From Coxiella endosymbiont of Amblyomma nuttalli (GTDB lineage: Bacteria > Pseudomonadota > Gammaproteobacteria > Coxiellales > Coxiellaceae): 64,000 nt of DNA. The DNA lies in assembly GCF_018107685.1 (NCBI RefSeq), contig NZ_CP064834.1, positions 682,001 through 746,000 of the forward strand, given 5' to 3'. Shown here one piece after another: positions 31,803 through 42,478 of this stretch (position 1 is the stretch's first letter; every line of letters begins with the position of its first letter). The notes beneath the pieces are model-generated. The model was not told where the DNA came from. It ran no database searches and saw only the letters and a program-made list of their open reading frames with translations. The position numbers and the translations under genes are program-made.

Positions 31803-32309
31803 TTAATTATCCATCTTTTTACAAATCTGTAATTTTTTAAGTGGTGGTAAATCAGTTAAATTCTTTAAGTTAAAGTAATCCAAAAAATATTTAGTCGTAC
31901 AAAATAAACGAGGTCTGCCAAGCACATCACGATATCCCGAAACTTTTATCCATCCACGATCCAACAATTTTTTTACAATATCCGAACCTACCGATACACC
32001 GCGCATTTCTTTGATTTCCCCGTAAGAAATTGGTTGATTATAAGCAATGCACTGGTTTTTTCTTCCATAGTTGTTGCAACCACGAAGAAAAATCTTTTTT
32101 GTTTGAAAACGATATCCACTTGCGACTTCCTGTAACTCTATACTTCGATCCTGATAGTCTCCTTTGAGTTCGGATAACAAGTTTTTTATTTCAGTTATTG
32201 AAGGTAAATCACATTTGTCAAATAATTGCTGTAATCGACTTATCGTTAAAGGTTCAGCAGAAGTAAATAATGCTGCTTCAAGAATCAATTTCCGATTCAC
32301 TTCGACCAT
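31803..32309 (-). pseudogene. scpB: Segregation and condensation protein B, scrambled in the middle
   Basis: ScpB is the winged-helix partner of ScpA and SMC in chromosome condensation. The frame is open for 168 codons and begins and ends like ScpB (LILEAALFTSAEPLTISRLQ; MRGVSVGSDIVKKLLDRGWI; GRPRLFCTTKYFLDYFNLK). Between residues ~72 and ~88 it reads IFLRGCNNYGRKNQ, which is nonsense. The same DNA in another frame reads KDFSSWLQQLWKKKPVH, the normal ScpB sequence. The LLETLA segment that should follow is missing. So two indels restore the frame but remove or replace about 25 residues. The partner scpA is clearly broken, so loss of function is likely. Confidence 0.65.
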
Positions 32310-32312
32310 AGT

Positions 32313-33122
32313 TTATCTTTTAGCATAAATATAAATGGGCGCAAACGGTTTATTTTGAATAAACTCAATAACTGATTGACGAATTAATTCTAAAATAGCA
32401 ATCAAAGTTACCACCACTCCCACTCGTCCTTCTTTTTCTGTAGATAAACTAGTAAACAATATAAAATTTTCTTTTTTGATATATTGATAAAACGCAAGAC
32501 ATCCGTTTCTGGACGGATAAAGGCTCTCGTGCAATCGCATGTGCACTATAAAGTGAGGCCCGTTCTGAAACTTTCTTAAATGCTTTTAGCAATTCTGATA
32601 ATGCGATCTTTGAACATACTGCTATTGGCGATATTATTGGTGGCATCGCGGCATCTGCAATGAATACATCTCGTTCAATGCGTGGTAAATTGTCTAATGC
32701 ACAAGCCACTTTTTTATGACGCTCATGCTTCTGTAGACGATGTATTAATCTGACGCGTGGATCATTAATCTCATTTTTTTGCTCCTATCGCTGGTTGAAG
32801 CAACAAAAGCTGAGATTTGATCTCAGCTAGCGTAGCTGCCATCACTAAATATTCAGCAGCAAGTTCAACTTGCATTTCTCGCACAAGATATACAAACTGA
32901 ATATATTGTCGGGTGATTTCCGCAATTGGGATATCCAGAATATCGATGCTACGTCTCTGTGATAAAATAGAGCAGGAGATCGAGTGGTCCTTCAAACGCC
33001 TCGAGGAACACTAGTAGTGCATCAGGTGAAACATAAAGATCTTCCGGCAATCGAGTCATCCGTCGACCAGATATTTTAATATTCCATGCTAATGTACAAC
33101 TAACATCTTTTTGATCTTCCAC
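32313..33122 (-). pseudogene. scpA: Decayed segregation and condensation protein A
   Basis: ScpA is the kleisin that bridges SMC heads. A plausible start is GTG 33122 (EDQKDVSCTLAWNIKISGRR), leading to LEAFEGPLDLLLYFI. The frame then shifts to SIDILDIPIAEITRQYIQFV and AAEYLVMAATLAEIKSQLLL, ending at 32771. The next pieces are RVRLIHRLQKHERHKK and LDNLPRIERDVFIAD, then KVSERASLYSAHAIARE. The last is STEKEGRVGVVVTLIAILEL, ending at 32313. Four frame segments in correct family order imply at least three frameshifts. It ends 3 bp before scpB. Confidence 0.85.
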
Positions 33123-34211
33123 AATTTAGTTCACTATTATTGCTTAGGACTAAGCACAGCACTCTGATATTGTCTCATAATACTCTTTACATGTCAATTA
33201 GGCTATTTCTTTTTTAACGTACGGTAGACTTTTCCTTCCTTTCAAACAAAGGTGTTTCAGATTAGGATAATTTCAATAAAAAACTATATTGCTACCAGAC
33301 TTAAAAGAGGGCTGAAGAGCTTTTCAAATATTCCTCCTAGTTCTCCTTATTTATTGACATGCATCCATTAAATCCGATATCGATCTTCCTCAATTTAATT
33401 CACACTGGTTATATTTTAGCTATTAATAGGCCAAATGATAGTTTGATCAATTCAACTGTTGAATGAATAGGGCCTACTATTAGTAAGTAATAATGATGGA
33501 AGATGTATGACAGGGTATAGCAGAATTTTCATCAGTTTTTCAATTATGGGATAACGATAACCAGCTAAAATAAAATGATTTGTTCGTTTGTACACTGTTT
33601 TATTTTTCACTGATCTAATTGACAACTGTAATCATGCTACCTCAGTTTATCTATAAATATCGTATTTTGATGCAGAATTCTCTTTTCTTTCTTCTATATT
33701 TACTCAATATTTAATAAGCATAATGCTCAATTAAAAAACTTCTCAGTTTTATAATAGGGATACGTGATTTCTATGGTATTACATTTAGGAAGCCAAAATT
33801 TCTTAGAAAAACACAAGTAGCGGACAAAAACATAAGGATCTCTCACATATATGTTTCCACATAATAATCGTAAATAACAGAATGAGATTATCAATCTGGG
33901 ATTATCAATCTGCGCGTATAAGCAGCAATTTATGACAAATCTCGGTATATAAAATAATAAAGATGAATATTTTATATATCTGCGGAATAAACAATTTATT
34001 TTAAGCGCTTTAATCTTAATTTCATAATCTATATTCTAAAAAATATCATGCGATTTTATCGAAAAAATACAAACATCCTCAACTTTAATCACTTTCATGA
34101 CACGCTTTCATCAGACGTTATTATAAGTACACGGATATACGAATTGTTGTCATAACTTAGTAGGAATATAATACCGTTTTATTCTAGAAAAATAGAACAA
34201 GATCATTGTTG
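33123..34211. other. Gene-free gap between scpA and yciB remnants
   Basis: About 1.1 kb of AT-rich DNA without a recognisable remnant. A 13-bp unit (GATTATCAATCTG) is repeated in tandem with one spacer base near 33886-33912. Confidence 0.45.
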
Positions 34212-34776
34212 ATGGAATTTTTATTTTAATTGTGTTTTCGTCATTTATTTTTTATTGCTTACAAATTTTGTGGCATTTATGTTGCTATAGCCGTAATAAT
34301 GACAACATCAGCCTTTCAAGTTGGCGCCCATTGGATTCGTTTTCATCGATTTGAAAAATTTCACGTAATGACCTTAACTTTTATTTTACTATTAGGCGGA
34401 TGTACTTTCATTTTCTACAAAGCTATTTTTATTAAATGGAAACCCACTATTGTGTACTGGATATTCTCAATTTTTTTATTACAAAGCTATTTTCTAAAAA
34501 ACATACCTTTATCTACCAAATATTTAAAAGAAAAATTGATTTAAAGGAAAAATTGCACTACCTGCAAAAATTTGGTCTCGTTTAAATTTAAGTTGGGCGT
34601 TATTTTTTCTGGTTCTCGGTATTTTAAATATAGTCGCTGTCTACTACCTTAGTACTAAGGCATGGATTAATTTTAAATTTTTTGTTACATCTGGACTTAT
34701 ATCAATTTTTATTATTGAACAAGCTTTTTATATTGCTCGACATGCGTTGCAAAATCCAAAAATAGACACCTGCTAA
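34212..34776 (+). pseudogene. yciB: Decayed YciB (IspZ, intracellular septation protein A)
   Basis: YciB is an inner-membrane protein involved in envelope synthesis and septation. ATG 34212 reads MEFLF and then TAA (34227-34229). The same frame continues with RHLFFIAYKFCGIYVAIAVI and QVGAHWIRFHRFEKFHVMT, then FIKWKPTIVYWIFS, to a stop at 34544. The rest is in another frame: GKIALPAKIWSRLNLSWALF, then STKAWINFKFFV and ARHALQNPKIDTC to TAA 34776. So one nonsense codon near the start and one frameshift near 34540 disrupt an otherwise complete gene of ~185 codons. A downstream start would still miss the first membrane helix residues. Confidence 0.85.
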
Positions 34777-35027
34777 TATACTACACCATTAAATATTTTG
34801 ACTTTTATGAAAATTAAGAAGACGATCTTATAGCTATCACAATGTGCAACCAAAACGTTTACAATAATTAAAATTGCTCTATAATCAAGAGAAAATTGAT
34901 TTTTAATTATAGTTTTTTACTCAATGAAGATGGGAAAACTCCATTACCAGTATCCAAATTATCAAAATTATTGGGTATATAAAAAGATATCTAATCATCC
35001 ATGATGCGACAACAAAGTCCTACTTAA

Positions 35028-35294
35028 ATGAAAGAAAAACGCCTTACTCAAATTAAAGAACAACTCAGCAACATCTTACATCCTGAAAAACTAATCGTTA
35101 CAGATGAAAGTCACTATCACCAGGGTCATCCCGGTGCAAAAGAGGGTAAAGGACATTTTACAATAGTAATTGTCGCGAAAGCATTCAATAATAAATCCTT
35201 ACTAGAAAGACATCGCATCGTTTATGAAGTATTAGATAGCTTAATACAAACGGACATTCATGCTTTAAAGATTCATGCTATTGATGCATCTTGA
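35028..35294 (+). CDS. BolA-family protein
   Basis: BolA proteins bind [2Fe-2S] glutaredoxins and affect iron homeostasis and morphology. The 88-residue product has the family fold: KEKRLTQIKEQLSNI, then VTDESHYHQGHPGAKEGKGH with the conserved histidines, then FTIVIVAKAF and the helix-turn KSLLERHRIVYEVLDSLI ending IHALKIHAIDA. Length and motif order fit BolA or IbaG; which subfamily is not certain. It lies 250 bp after yciB, a neighbourhood seen in gammaproteobacteria (yciB-yciI-bolA type); yciI is missing. No strong ribosome binding site. Confidence 0.85.
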   Translation: MKEKRLTQIKEQLSNILHPEKLIVTDESHYHQGHPGAKEGKGHFTIVIVAKAFNNKSLLERHRIVYEVLDSLIQTDIHALKIHAIDAS

Positions 35295-36160
35295 CTGCTT
35301 ATTTTTATTTCTATTACTGTTATTTCTATATTTTAGATACTTAATGATAATCAATGATACAAAGCATAACAACAAAGATAACCGATAACTCAAAACTAAA
35401 AACATAAGACACATAATGATAATAGTCGATAGACAATAAACTACTGAAAATAGCACCCGATTATCAATGATATTTATTGTAATACATCTCATTGGAAAAT
35501 CAGCTATGATGCACAACTAATCATTCTAAGTAGATCAACAAATGGAAAAATTATTATAAATTATCTAGTTATAAGAAGCAGTCATCATAATCAGCAGCTA
35601 TCATAATCCCAAAAACGCTTTTTGCAAATTAGATATGCAATACACATATCATTATTAAAAATAAAATTCCCATTTCCAATTGATTTCCAGTTAGTAAATA
35701 CTCATAATAGACTACTAATATAGTTAACCAACGTTACCAAAATGATTCACAACAATAAAATCTGATAAATCGTAGGGTACTATGTGATACCACTTGTTAT
35801 GCTTAGCAAAGTAAAAATTTTCTAGTACCAAATATAGATGATTGTAAACACCTACAAAAACAAGCGTAGAACTAAACCTTACAAAACGGTTGTCCCTACA
35901 ACAAAAACAAATAGTCAAACACGACTATAAAATACTAATACTATAGCTAAAAGAAGGTGTAGACTGAAACAGTTCAACAACAAAGTTAGATAACAATTCT
36001 TAATAAAAATTGAAAATGGTTAGGAGACTATCTTAACTAGAGATGATGTGAAGAAAGTAAGACGACTTCCCATTTTTGATCTGTGTTTTATTATATCTTA
36101 TCATACAGCATAGTACAACGTAATGTAAGTTATGGTACGAGCTATCTTGGAGAAAACATC
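35295..36160. other. Gene-free gap between the bolA-type gene and rpmE
   Basis: About 870 bp, strongly AT-rich, with no open frame resembling a known family and no RNA gene recognised. The last ~80 bases must hold the rpmE promoter. Confidence 0.5.
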
Positions 36161-36406
36161 ATGCAAAAAGAGATACATCCAAATTATCAACAGATCGAGG
36201 TCACCTGCAGTTGTGGGAATAATTTTTTTACGAGGTCTACATTAAATTACAATCTTCGCCTCGAAATTTGCTCAGCATGCCATCCATTTTATACTGGTCA
36301 ACAAAAGATTATTGATACAGCAGGACGTATCGAGCGCTTCCGTAAAAAATATGCAAAACGGCAGACTTTAGACGCCACTACTAAAGAAACAAGAAAGAGG
36401 AAATAG
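36161..36406 (+). CDS. rpmE: Ribosomal protein bL31
   Basis: bL31 bridges the two ribosomal subunits. From ATG 36161 ([20 protein letters not shown]) it has 81 residues, preceded by GGAG at 36149-36152. The zinc ligands Cys16, Cys18, Cys37 and Cys40 are all present, so it is the zinc-binding form. The signature [20 protein letters not shown] is intact, and a basic tail ends the protein. The frame is open farther upstream to 36083 but that extension is unlike the family. Confidence 0.95.
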   Translation: MQKEIHPNYQQIEVTCSCGNNFFTRSTLNYNLRLEICSACHPFYTGQQKIIDTAGRIERFRKKYAKRQTLDATTKETRKRK

Positions 36407-39400
36407 AAGTCGTTATAAATTAAGATGACATCTCTCGTGGTCGGTGCTGATTGAATCATTGTGAATCTTTTCTTCTTCTTTGACACCCTTTGAACAATGA
36501 AAGCGGCGCCTTTGTGTTGAAGTAACCTTAAAATAACTTATCTACACAATGATATGCCTTATATTAGAAAGTATCCTTGGGCTGTTCGTTGCTTTTTTTA
36601 CAAAATATGGTCAATTTACAAAATAGAGTAAACAGTACCTAGCGACTCCTCTACGGTGTCCAATCCATATATTTTGTCGAAATCGACCTCTAGATTTCAT
36701 CTACATTATCTTTAAAATTTCATCTGTTTTAGATTAGGTACTTATACAATCACTTTTATGGTTTTAAACCTGTATTAAGTAAATCTTTATTAGAAACATC
36801 GTCTTCAACATAACAAACATCTAAAAATAAGATATGGAAGAAAAGTTAGGCTTTCTACAAAGCCTAACTACATATTTAACTTCGTGCACGAATAATAACA
36901 ATGTGATACTTCATTATACTTCACTATCAATCTAGTTAGTGGGGAAATTATACTGTTATTGTTATTGTGTTACCGTGTGAAATTATCACAAAACTATGAT
37001 AGATATTGAGACAAGCATCCAAGGAATATATCTCCCAAAGTTAAGGTTCTATAACTGTTATCGGCAGCTTAATTGAAAACTACAATACACACCGATAGGG
37101 AGAGGTTTGTGTTTAAATCGTGGCGACTCTAAAGTAATGTTTCGTCAGTCTTACTACGATACAGTATGGGTATGTGACTGTATTGTCAACGCCTAACTGA
37201 AGGGAGAGTTAGCTGCTTATAAAACTAATGATTCGTCTGCTATCTCTAGTATAGTTCTTGAGGAGTAGCTGCAAGTAATTAATTAATAATACAATAAAAG
37301 CAGCGTTAGTTTGTTTGGCGGTTGCGGAACTTCTGTACCTGTGTGTAGCTTACTAGTATCACTGACTAACAGCCTGATTTATTGGCTGTCGTCCTATGTA
37401 GACTTGATACAAGCAGTCGATGTTACACATCACAATTCGTTGGCATATTACGTGATTTCTCAGTATGTAATCAAAAGTGGTCAAACGTAGATGTAAAGAA
37501 CATCTAAACGAGTACAGCACGCCCGAACCTAAAACTAGCGCCAATTGCGTCTCGTCTGCTTTGGTTATTCTCTAGATTCGTGAATAAATCGAGTACGGTA
37601 TAAATAATTACTATTTTATTATTAGAATCAAATCCATTTTTAATAGGCAGTCGCTGAGCTAAAGCAGGTATGAAAAGAAAAGAAGCTCCTATTGAGAATG
37701 ACTCGCTGTTTTATAAGAAAGAAAAAATAGGAAAAATGGCCAAATACCTGTTTAGAAGTATTGGAGAGTTGAAGATATAAGTCGGTGGTGCTACATTGAA
37801 GTAAATGATCTTTATAGAGCCTTGTTAGTTGATACGTCGTTGCAAGTGGATTGTCGATTGTCAAGGTTTTTCCCGATTAAATTAAGACAGCTGGTGGTAA
37901 TTTCCAGCAAAGACTACTCTAAAAAAATTTCTATGAATATTTTATGTATGAGCTGCAAAATATACCGATGATTCTCGAAGAAATTAGTTAGACGGGTATT
38001 CTTTGGAAAAGTATTTTATATAACAAAGCAGTTAGCAACAGAGTAGGAAAAATTGGTATACGAATCGACGACAATCGAAAGTAAGCGAACATGTTAAGTA
38101 AATTACAAGCAGGTGATATAATTATCACGGTAAATAGGCAAAAACATTATGATGCAAGTGTAGTTAAATGGTGAAGTAGGAGCTTATTTTAGCTTCTCTA
38201 TAGCAATAGAGGCTTTGAGTGACATGAAAAGATTATATGTATGGCAAGGATAAGTGGAAAGAATAGGTGAATATCACACGTTACTATGTAAAACTTGTAT
38301 CTATCGGCTCCTTTTTTGTTATTGTGCTTAGTAGATTAGGTATTTGCTTTTTTAGTAAGACTTGAGCTATGATTTTCTGAAGATTAGAACCATCAATTAC
38401 TACAGTGGTGATTACACACGACGGGACGTATGTTTAGTTGATGAAAAATCAAATGAGCGCACAAATTGAAAACTTGCTGTCGATGGATAGTGGATCGTAT
38501 CACTTCGGTCAGTTCGATCGAGTTGACTAAATTGCTGTTTAATATGAACCTGTGTCACTATCGGATGTTACTATAATACGTTGAACATGCTGTCAAAAGG
38601 AGATATTTTGATGACGAAAGATAACGATCATACGCGTATGCTTCTTAAATACTACAAAAATAGTGGCCATCGGTCACTGTTACTAAATTATAGTAGCTGT
38701 AATTAAGTAGCTATAATATAAGTCATAAACATAAGTCATAAACATCGTTTGGATGATAGTCTACTAAAGTTAATCGTGGATCTTCATTCTTAATTTATAT
38801 TTAGAACCTTCGACCTTGCGTGAATTGTTAAATCAAACTTCTGGACTTTCCGCTCATGATGAGAGCCCTTGTTTGTCAAAAGACTTTATAAAAACCCCCA
38901 TAAGGGGGTATTAATAGCACATATAACTAAACAGAATATTACTTGCTTTGGCTATAATTTGGCTATAAATGTAAGTTGTGAACTTATTAATTATCATAAA
39001 CAAACACTGATGGTAGATCTTTCTTCAAAAAATATTATAAGTAATACTCTAGCAGATACGCATTCCTTGCTTAGCAGCGAGGTGTGTTTAAAAAGAAAGG
39101 GGAGACGCATGCTAAAACTATGATCACGGTTTTGATCGAAAGCTGTAATTACAGCAGTTTTGACAATTCGGTATTCTCTTTAAAACTACAATATTCGTAT
39201 AAGTTTATTAAAACGGTAACAAGTAGTTGCCGAAGCTAATAGAAAAAGATCATGACACTAATCTTTTTAAAACTAGATAAGTGAATTGCCAAACAAAACG
39301 AGAAAGAAGTAAATAATTTTGATGGAAATACTATATAAAAAGTTCTATCGTATTTCTTGTTTCTTTGTTAATACTATCAATGGGTTTGAATAGGAGATAT

Positions 39401-39639
39401 TGATAGTTCTAGACAATGAATAGATTGGACTAGTGAATATCAGACATAAAAATGAGGAAGAACATCAGAAGAATAAGTCGGTCGTAAAACCTTTGTAGAA
39501 CTTTCATTACAAATATTAAATTTTTATAAACATCAAACAAGTATGATGTAAAGCGTGGTAAATTGGGTAATTTCCGCAGAAGAATAAGAAAGTTGTAGGA
39601 TAATAATGCCTATAAACCGAAATGTTGACGGATAATGCA
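36407..39639. other. Largest gene-free region (3.2 kb) between rpmE and valS
   Basis: No intact gene. A short plus-strand fragment near 38091-38171 resembles a PDZ domain of a DegP/HtrA protease, listed separately. A 13-bp unit (ATAAGTCATAAAC) is repeated in tandem near 38719-38744. Codon-dense but featureless frames, for example at 38869-39123, have no family match. Confidence 0.45.
38091..38174 (+). pseudogene. Possible PDZ-domain remnant of a DegP/HtrA-type protease
   Basis: A 27-codon frame reads LSKLQAGDIIITVNRQKHYD before a stop. This fits the core of an HtrA PDZ domain (GLKAGDVIxxVNxxxI). The upstream frame (GKIGIRIDDN) could be the preceding strand. The rest of the gene is not recognisable, so the call rests on this one motif. 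Confidence 0.35.
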
Positions 39640-42426
39640 TTATAAATTCTCGATTTTTTTGTATTGTGATTGCAGTTTCTTTAGTGTGTTTTTTGTTGTC
39701 TCGAGAAAAAAACGTTCCTTTTCAACTATTTTTTTTGATGCTTTTTCAGCATAACTAGGATCATTTAACTTTTGTATAGATTTTTCCTCTTCTATTTGAA
39801 GTTTAGTAATTTTCTTCATTAGACAAACTAGTTTGGTTTGTTTGTTGTCAATTAAGCTAGCAAGAGGAATGTGTAGTTCGAGATGATTAATCACATCCAT
39901 AGCGGTGGTTGAAAGAGATTCATCACTTCTTGCCCATCGCAAATGATTTACTTTAGCTAATATTTTTATATAGGATTCTGTTTCCGTTAACCATTTTTTA
40001 TCCTTTTCGTCACCTTTGTTTAAAATAACAGGAACCTGTTGAGTTGGAGAAGTACTGATTTCAGCACGTAATGTTCGGATAGTTATAGTGAGCTGTTTAA
40101 GCCATTCGACTTTATTTTCTGCCTCAAGATTTATTTTAACTTTATCGAATTTAGGATAACTTTCTGTTACAATACTGTTACCGTTGAGTCCAAGTAGTGG
40201 CGCTACTGTATACCAAATTTCTTCGGTAATAAAGGGCATAATCGGATGGAGTAGCCGTAATAAAATTTCTAGTGTTTGAAGCAATGTCGCCTGAGTACCT
40301 CGTAATTGTGCGAGGTCGTTAGCCTCGTTGCAAAGACTACATTTAGCCAATTCAATATACCAATCGCAATATTCATGCCAGGTAAATTCATAAAGAATTT
40401 GGGCGAGTAAATCAAAACGATACTGTGATATAGATTTTTCAACTTTTCTAATAGTTTTTTGTAGCCGCGTGAGGATCCAATGATCCGCGATATTAAGGAT
40501 CAATGGTTTCTTGTAGTTTAAGTCTTTCCCTTCTATGTTCATGAGCACGAAACGTGCGGCATTCCAAATTTTATTACAAAAATTGCGATACCCTTTAATG
40601 CGTCCCATATCGAAATTAATGTCACGTCCATTGCTTGCTAGAGCAGCAAAAGTAAAGCGCAACGCATCAGTTCCAAAACTCGGTATCCCATTTGGAAATT
40701 CTTTACGTGTTATTTTTTCTATAGTCTTAATCATGCTCGGGTGTATCAAAGCACGAGTTCGCTTTTTGATGAGTGTATCGAGGGAAATTCCGTCGATGAG
40801 ATCGATGGGATCAATCACATTCCCTTTTGATTTTGACATTTTTTTACCTTCGTTGTCTCGAATTAAACCGTGAGTATACACCTCATGAAACGGAACTTTA
40901 TGAGTTAATTTCAAGCCCATCATAACCATACGTGCTACCCAAAAAAAAATAATGTCAAAACCAGTGACTAACGTTGATGTGGGATAAAAAATCTTATATG
41001 TTTTTGTTTTTTTAGGCCATCCTAAAGTTGCAAAAGGCCACAAACTGGCAGAAAACCAAGTATCGAGAACATCTGTTTCTGCCCGTAACTTTATATCCAA
41101 CGTCAAATTATATTTTTTCCGGATTTCTTCTTCAGAATAGCCAACATATACATTTTCTGATTTATCATACCAAACAGGCAGACGATGCCCCCACCATAAT
41201 TGTCGGCTGATGCACCAGTCCTGGATTTGGTTTAGCCATTGTAAGTAAGTCTTTTCCCAATTTGGAGGGATGAATTTTAATTCACCTCGGGTAACTGCTT
41301 CAATAGCAGGTTTTGCAAGGCATTCCATTTTCATAAACCATTGATTAGTTAATAATGGTTCGATGATTGCTCCTGAGCGTTCGCCCAGAGGAACTGGTAT
41401 TCGATAAGGTTTTTTCTTTTCGAGTAAATTTTTACGCTCAAGGACAGCAATAATTCTTTTTCTTGCTTCAAAACGTTCCAATCCTCGGTAAGTTTCTGGA
41501 ACATTTTCATTTAAATAAGCTTCTTGAGTAAAGATGTTAATTAAAGGCAATTGATGACGTTGCCCCACTTCATAATCATTAAAATCATGAGCTGGTGTAA
41601 TTTTGACACAGCCGGTACCAAACTTACGATCAACTATGGAATCTGCGATAACTGGTATAGTACGATTGGTTAAAGGGAGGTGGACTTGCTTGCCAATGTA
41701 ATGTTGATAGCGTTCATCTTCAGGATGAACAGCAATAGCAACATCTCCTAACAGTGTTTCTGGACGCGTAGTTGCTACGATGAGAGTTTTTGTATCATCC
41801 ACTAGAGGATAGCGAATATACCAAAGCTCACCGTCAATCTCTTGAGTGATGACTTCAAGGTCAGAGATAGCGGTGTGTAGAACTGGGTCCCAATTGACAA
41901 GGCGTTTTCCTTGATAGATGAGTCCTTCCTGGTAAAGACGTATAAAGGCCTCTGTAGTGGCCCGTGATAGCCCTTCATCCATACTAAAACGCTCCCGTGA
42001 CCAATCGATCGAAAGCCCCAAGCGCTGCATTTGATAAGTGATTTTGCTACCAGAACGTTCACGCCATTGCCAGATTCGCTTAATGAAAGCCTGTCGGCCT
42101 AAATCGTGCCGAGTAATGCTTGCTTGAGCAAGCTGTTGCTCTACCAGCATTTGAGTGGCTATTCCTGCATGATCAGTTCCTACTTGCCAAAAAGTATATT
42201 TCCCTCGCATACGTTGATAGCGAATTAAGATATCCATAAGAGTTTGCTGAAAACCATGACCCATATGGAGTGTACCGGTAATGTTAGGAGGTGGAAGTAT
42301 AATGCAATAGGAGACGTCCTTATCTTGGCTGATAGATTGACTGAGGTCGAGTTTGTTAAGATGATATGCTTCCCAATAATCCACCCATTTTTTTTCTATA
42401 ACTTTTGAATTGTATGTCTTTTCCAT
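39640..42426 (-). CDS. valS: Valyl-tRNA synthetase
   Basis: ValS charges tRNA-Val and edits threonine. The 928-residue class I enzyme has the HIGH-type motif in PPPNITGTLHMGHGFQQT (HMGH at 54-57) and KMSKS in EGKKMSKSKGNVIDPIDL. The CP1 editing domain lies between them (TTRPETLLGDVAIAVHPED). The anticodon-binding domain follows, then a C-terminal coiled coil rich in Lys and Glu (from about residue 860). It starts 52 bp from lptF in the opposite direction. In many relatives pepA and holC lie between lptF and valS; they are absent here. Confidence 0.96.
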   Translation of the reverse strand: MEKTYNSKVIEKKWVDYWEAYHLNKLDLSQSISQDKDVSYCIILPPPNITGTLHMGHGFQQTLMDILIRYQRMRGKYTFWQVGTDHAGIATQMLVEQQLAQASITRHDLGRQAFIKRIWQWRERSGSKITYQMQRLGLSIDWSRERFSMDEGLSRATTEAFIRLYQEGLIYQGKRLVNWDPVLHTAISDLEVITQEIDGELWYIRYPLVDDTKTLIVATTRPETLLGDVAIAVHPEDERYQHYIGKQVHLPLTNRTIPVIADSIVDRKFGTGCVKITPAHDFNDYEVGQRHQLPLINIFTQEAYLNENVPETYRGLERFEARKRIIAVLERKNLLEKKKPYRIPVPLGERSGAIIEPLLTNQWFMKMECLAKPAIEAVTRGELKFIPPNWEKTYLQWLNQIQDWCISRQLWWGHRLPVWYDKSENVYVGYSEEEIRKKYNLTLDIKLRAETDVLDTWFSASLWPFATLGWPKKTKTYKIFYPTSTLVTGFDIIFFWVARMVMMGLKLTHKVPFHEVYTHGLIRDNEGKKMSKSKGNVIDPIDLIDGISLDTLIKKRTRALIHPSMIKTIEKITRKEFPNGIPSFGTDALRFTFAALASNGRDINFDMGRIKGYRNFCNKIWNAARFVLMNIEGKDLNYKKPLILNIADHWILTRLQKTIRKVEKSISQYRFDLLAQILYEFTWHEYCDWYIELAKCSLCNEANDLAQLRGTQATLLQTLEILLRLLHPIMPFITEEIWYTVAPLLGLNGNSIVTESYPKFDKVKINLEAENKVEWLKQLTITIRTLRAEISTSPTQQVPVILNKGDEKDKKWLTETESYIKILAKVNHLRWARSDESLSTTAMDVINHLELHIPLASLIDNKQTKLVCLMKKITKLQIEEEKSIQKLNDPSYAEKASKKIVEKERFFLETTKNTLKKLQSQYKKIENL

Positions 42427-42478
42427 GTTGACTCGTACTCTGATAAAATAATGCCTTTTTTAACATAAAAGGCCTTAC

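Noticed and set aside
38719-38744. Short direct repeats as a possible CRISPR start
   Set aside because: Only two adjacent 13-bp copies without spacers, and no cas gene in the window.
38869-39123. 84-codon frame in the rpmE-valS gap
   Set aside because: No recognisable motif or ribosome binding site; composition is typical of chance frames here.
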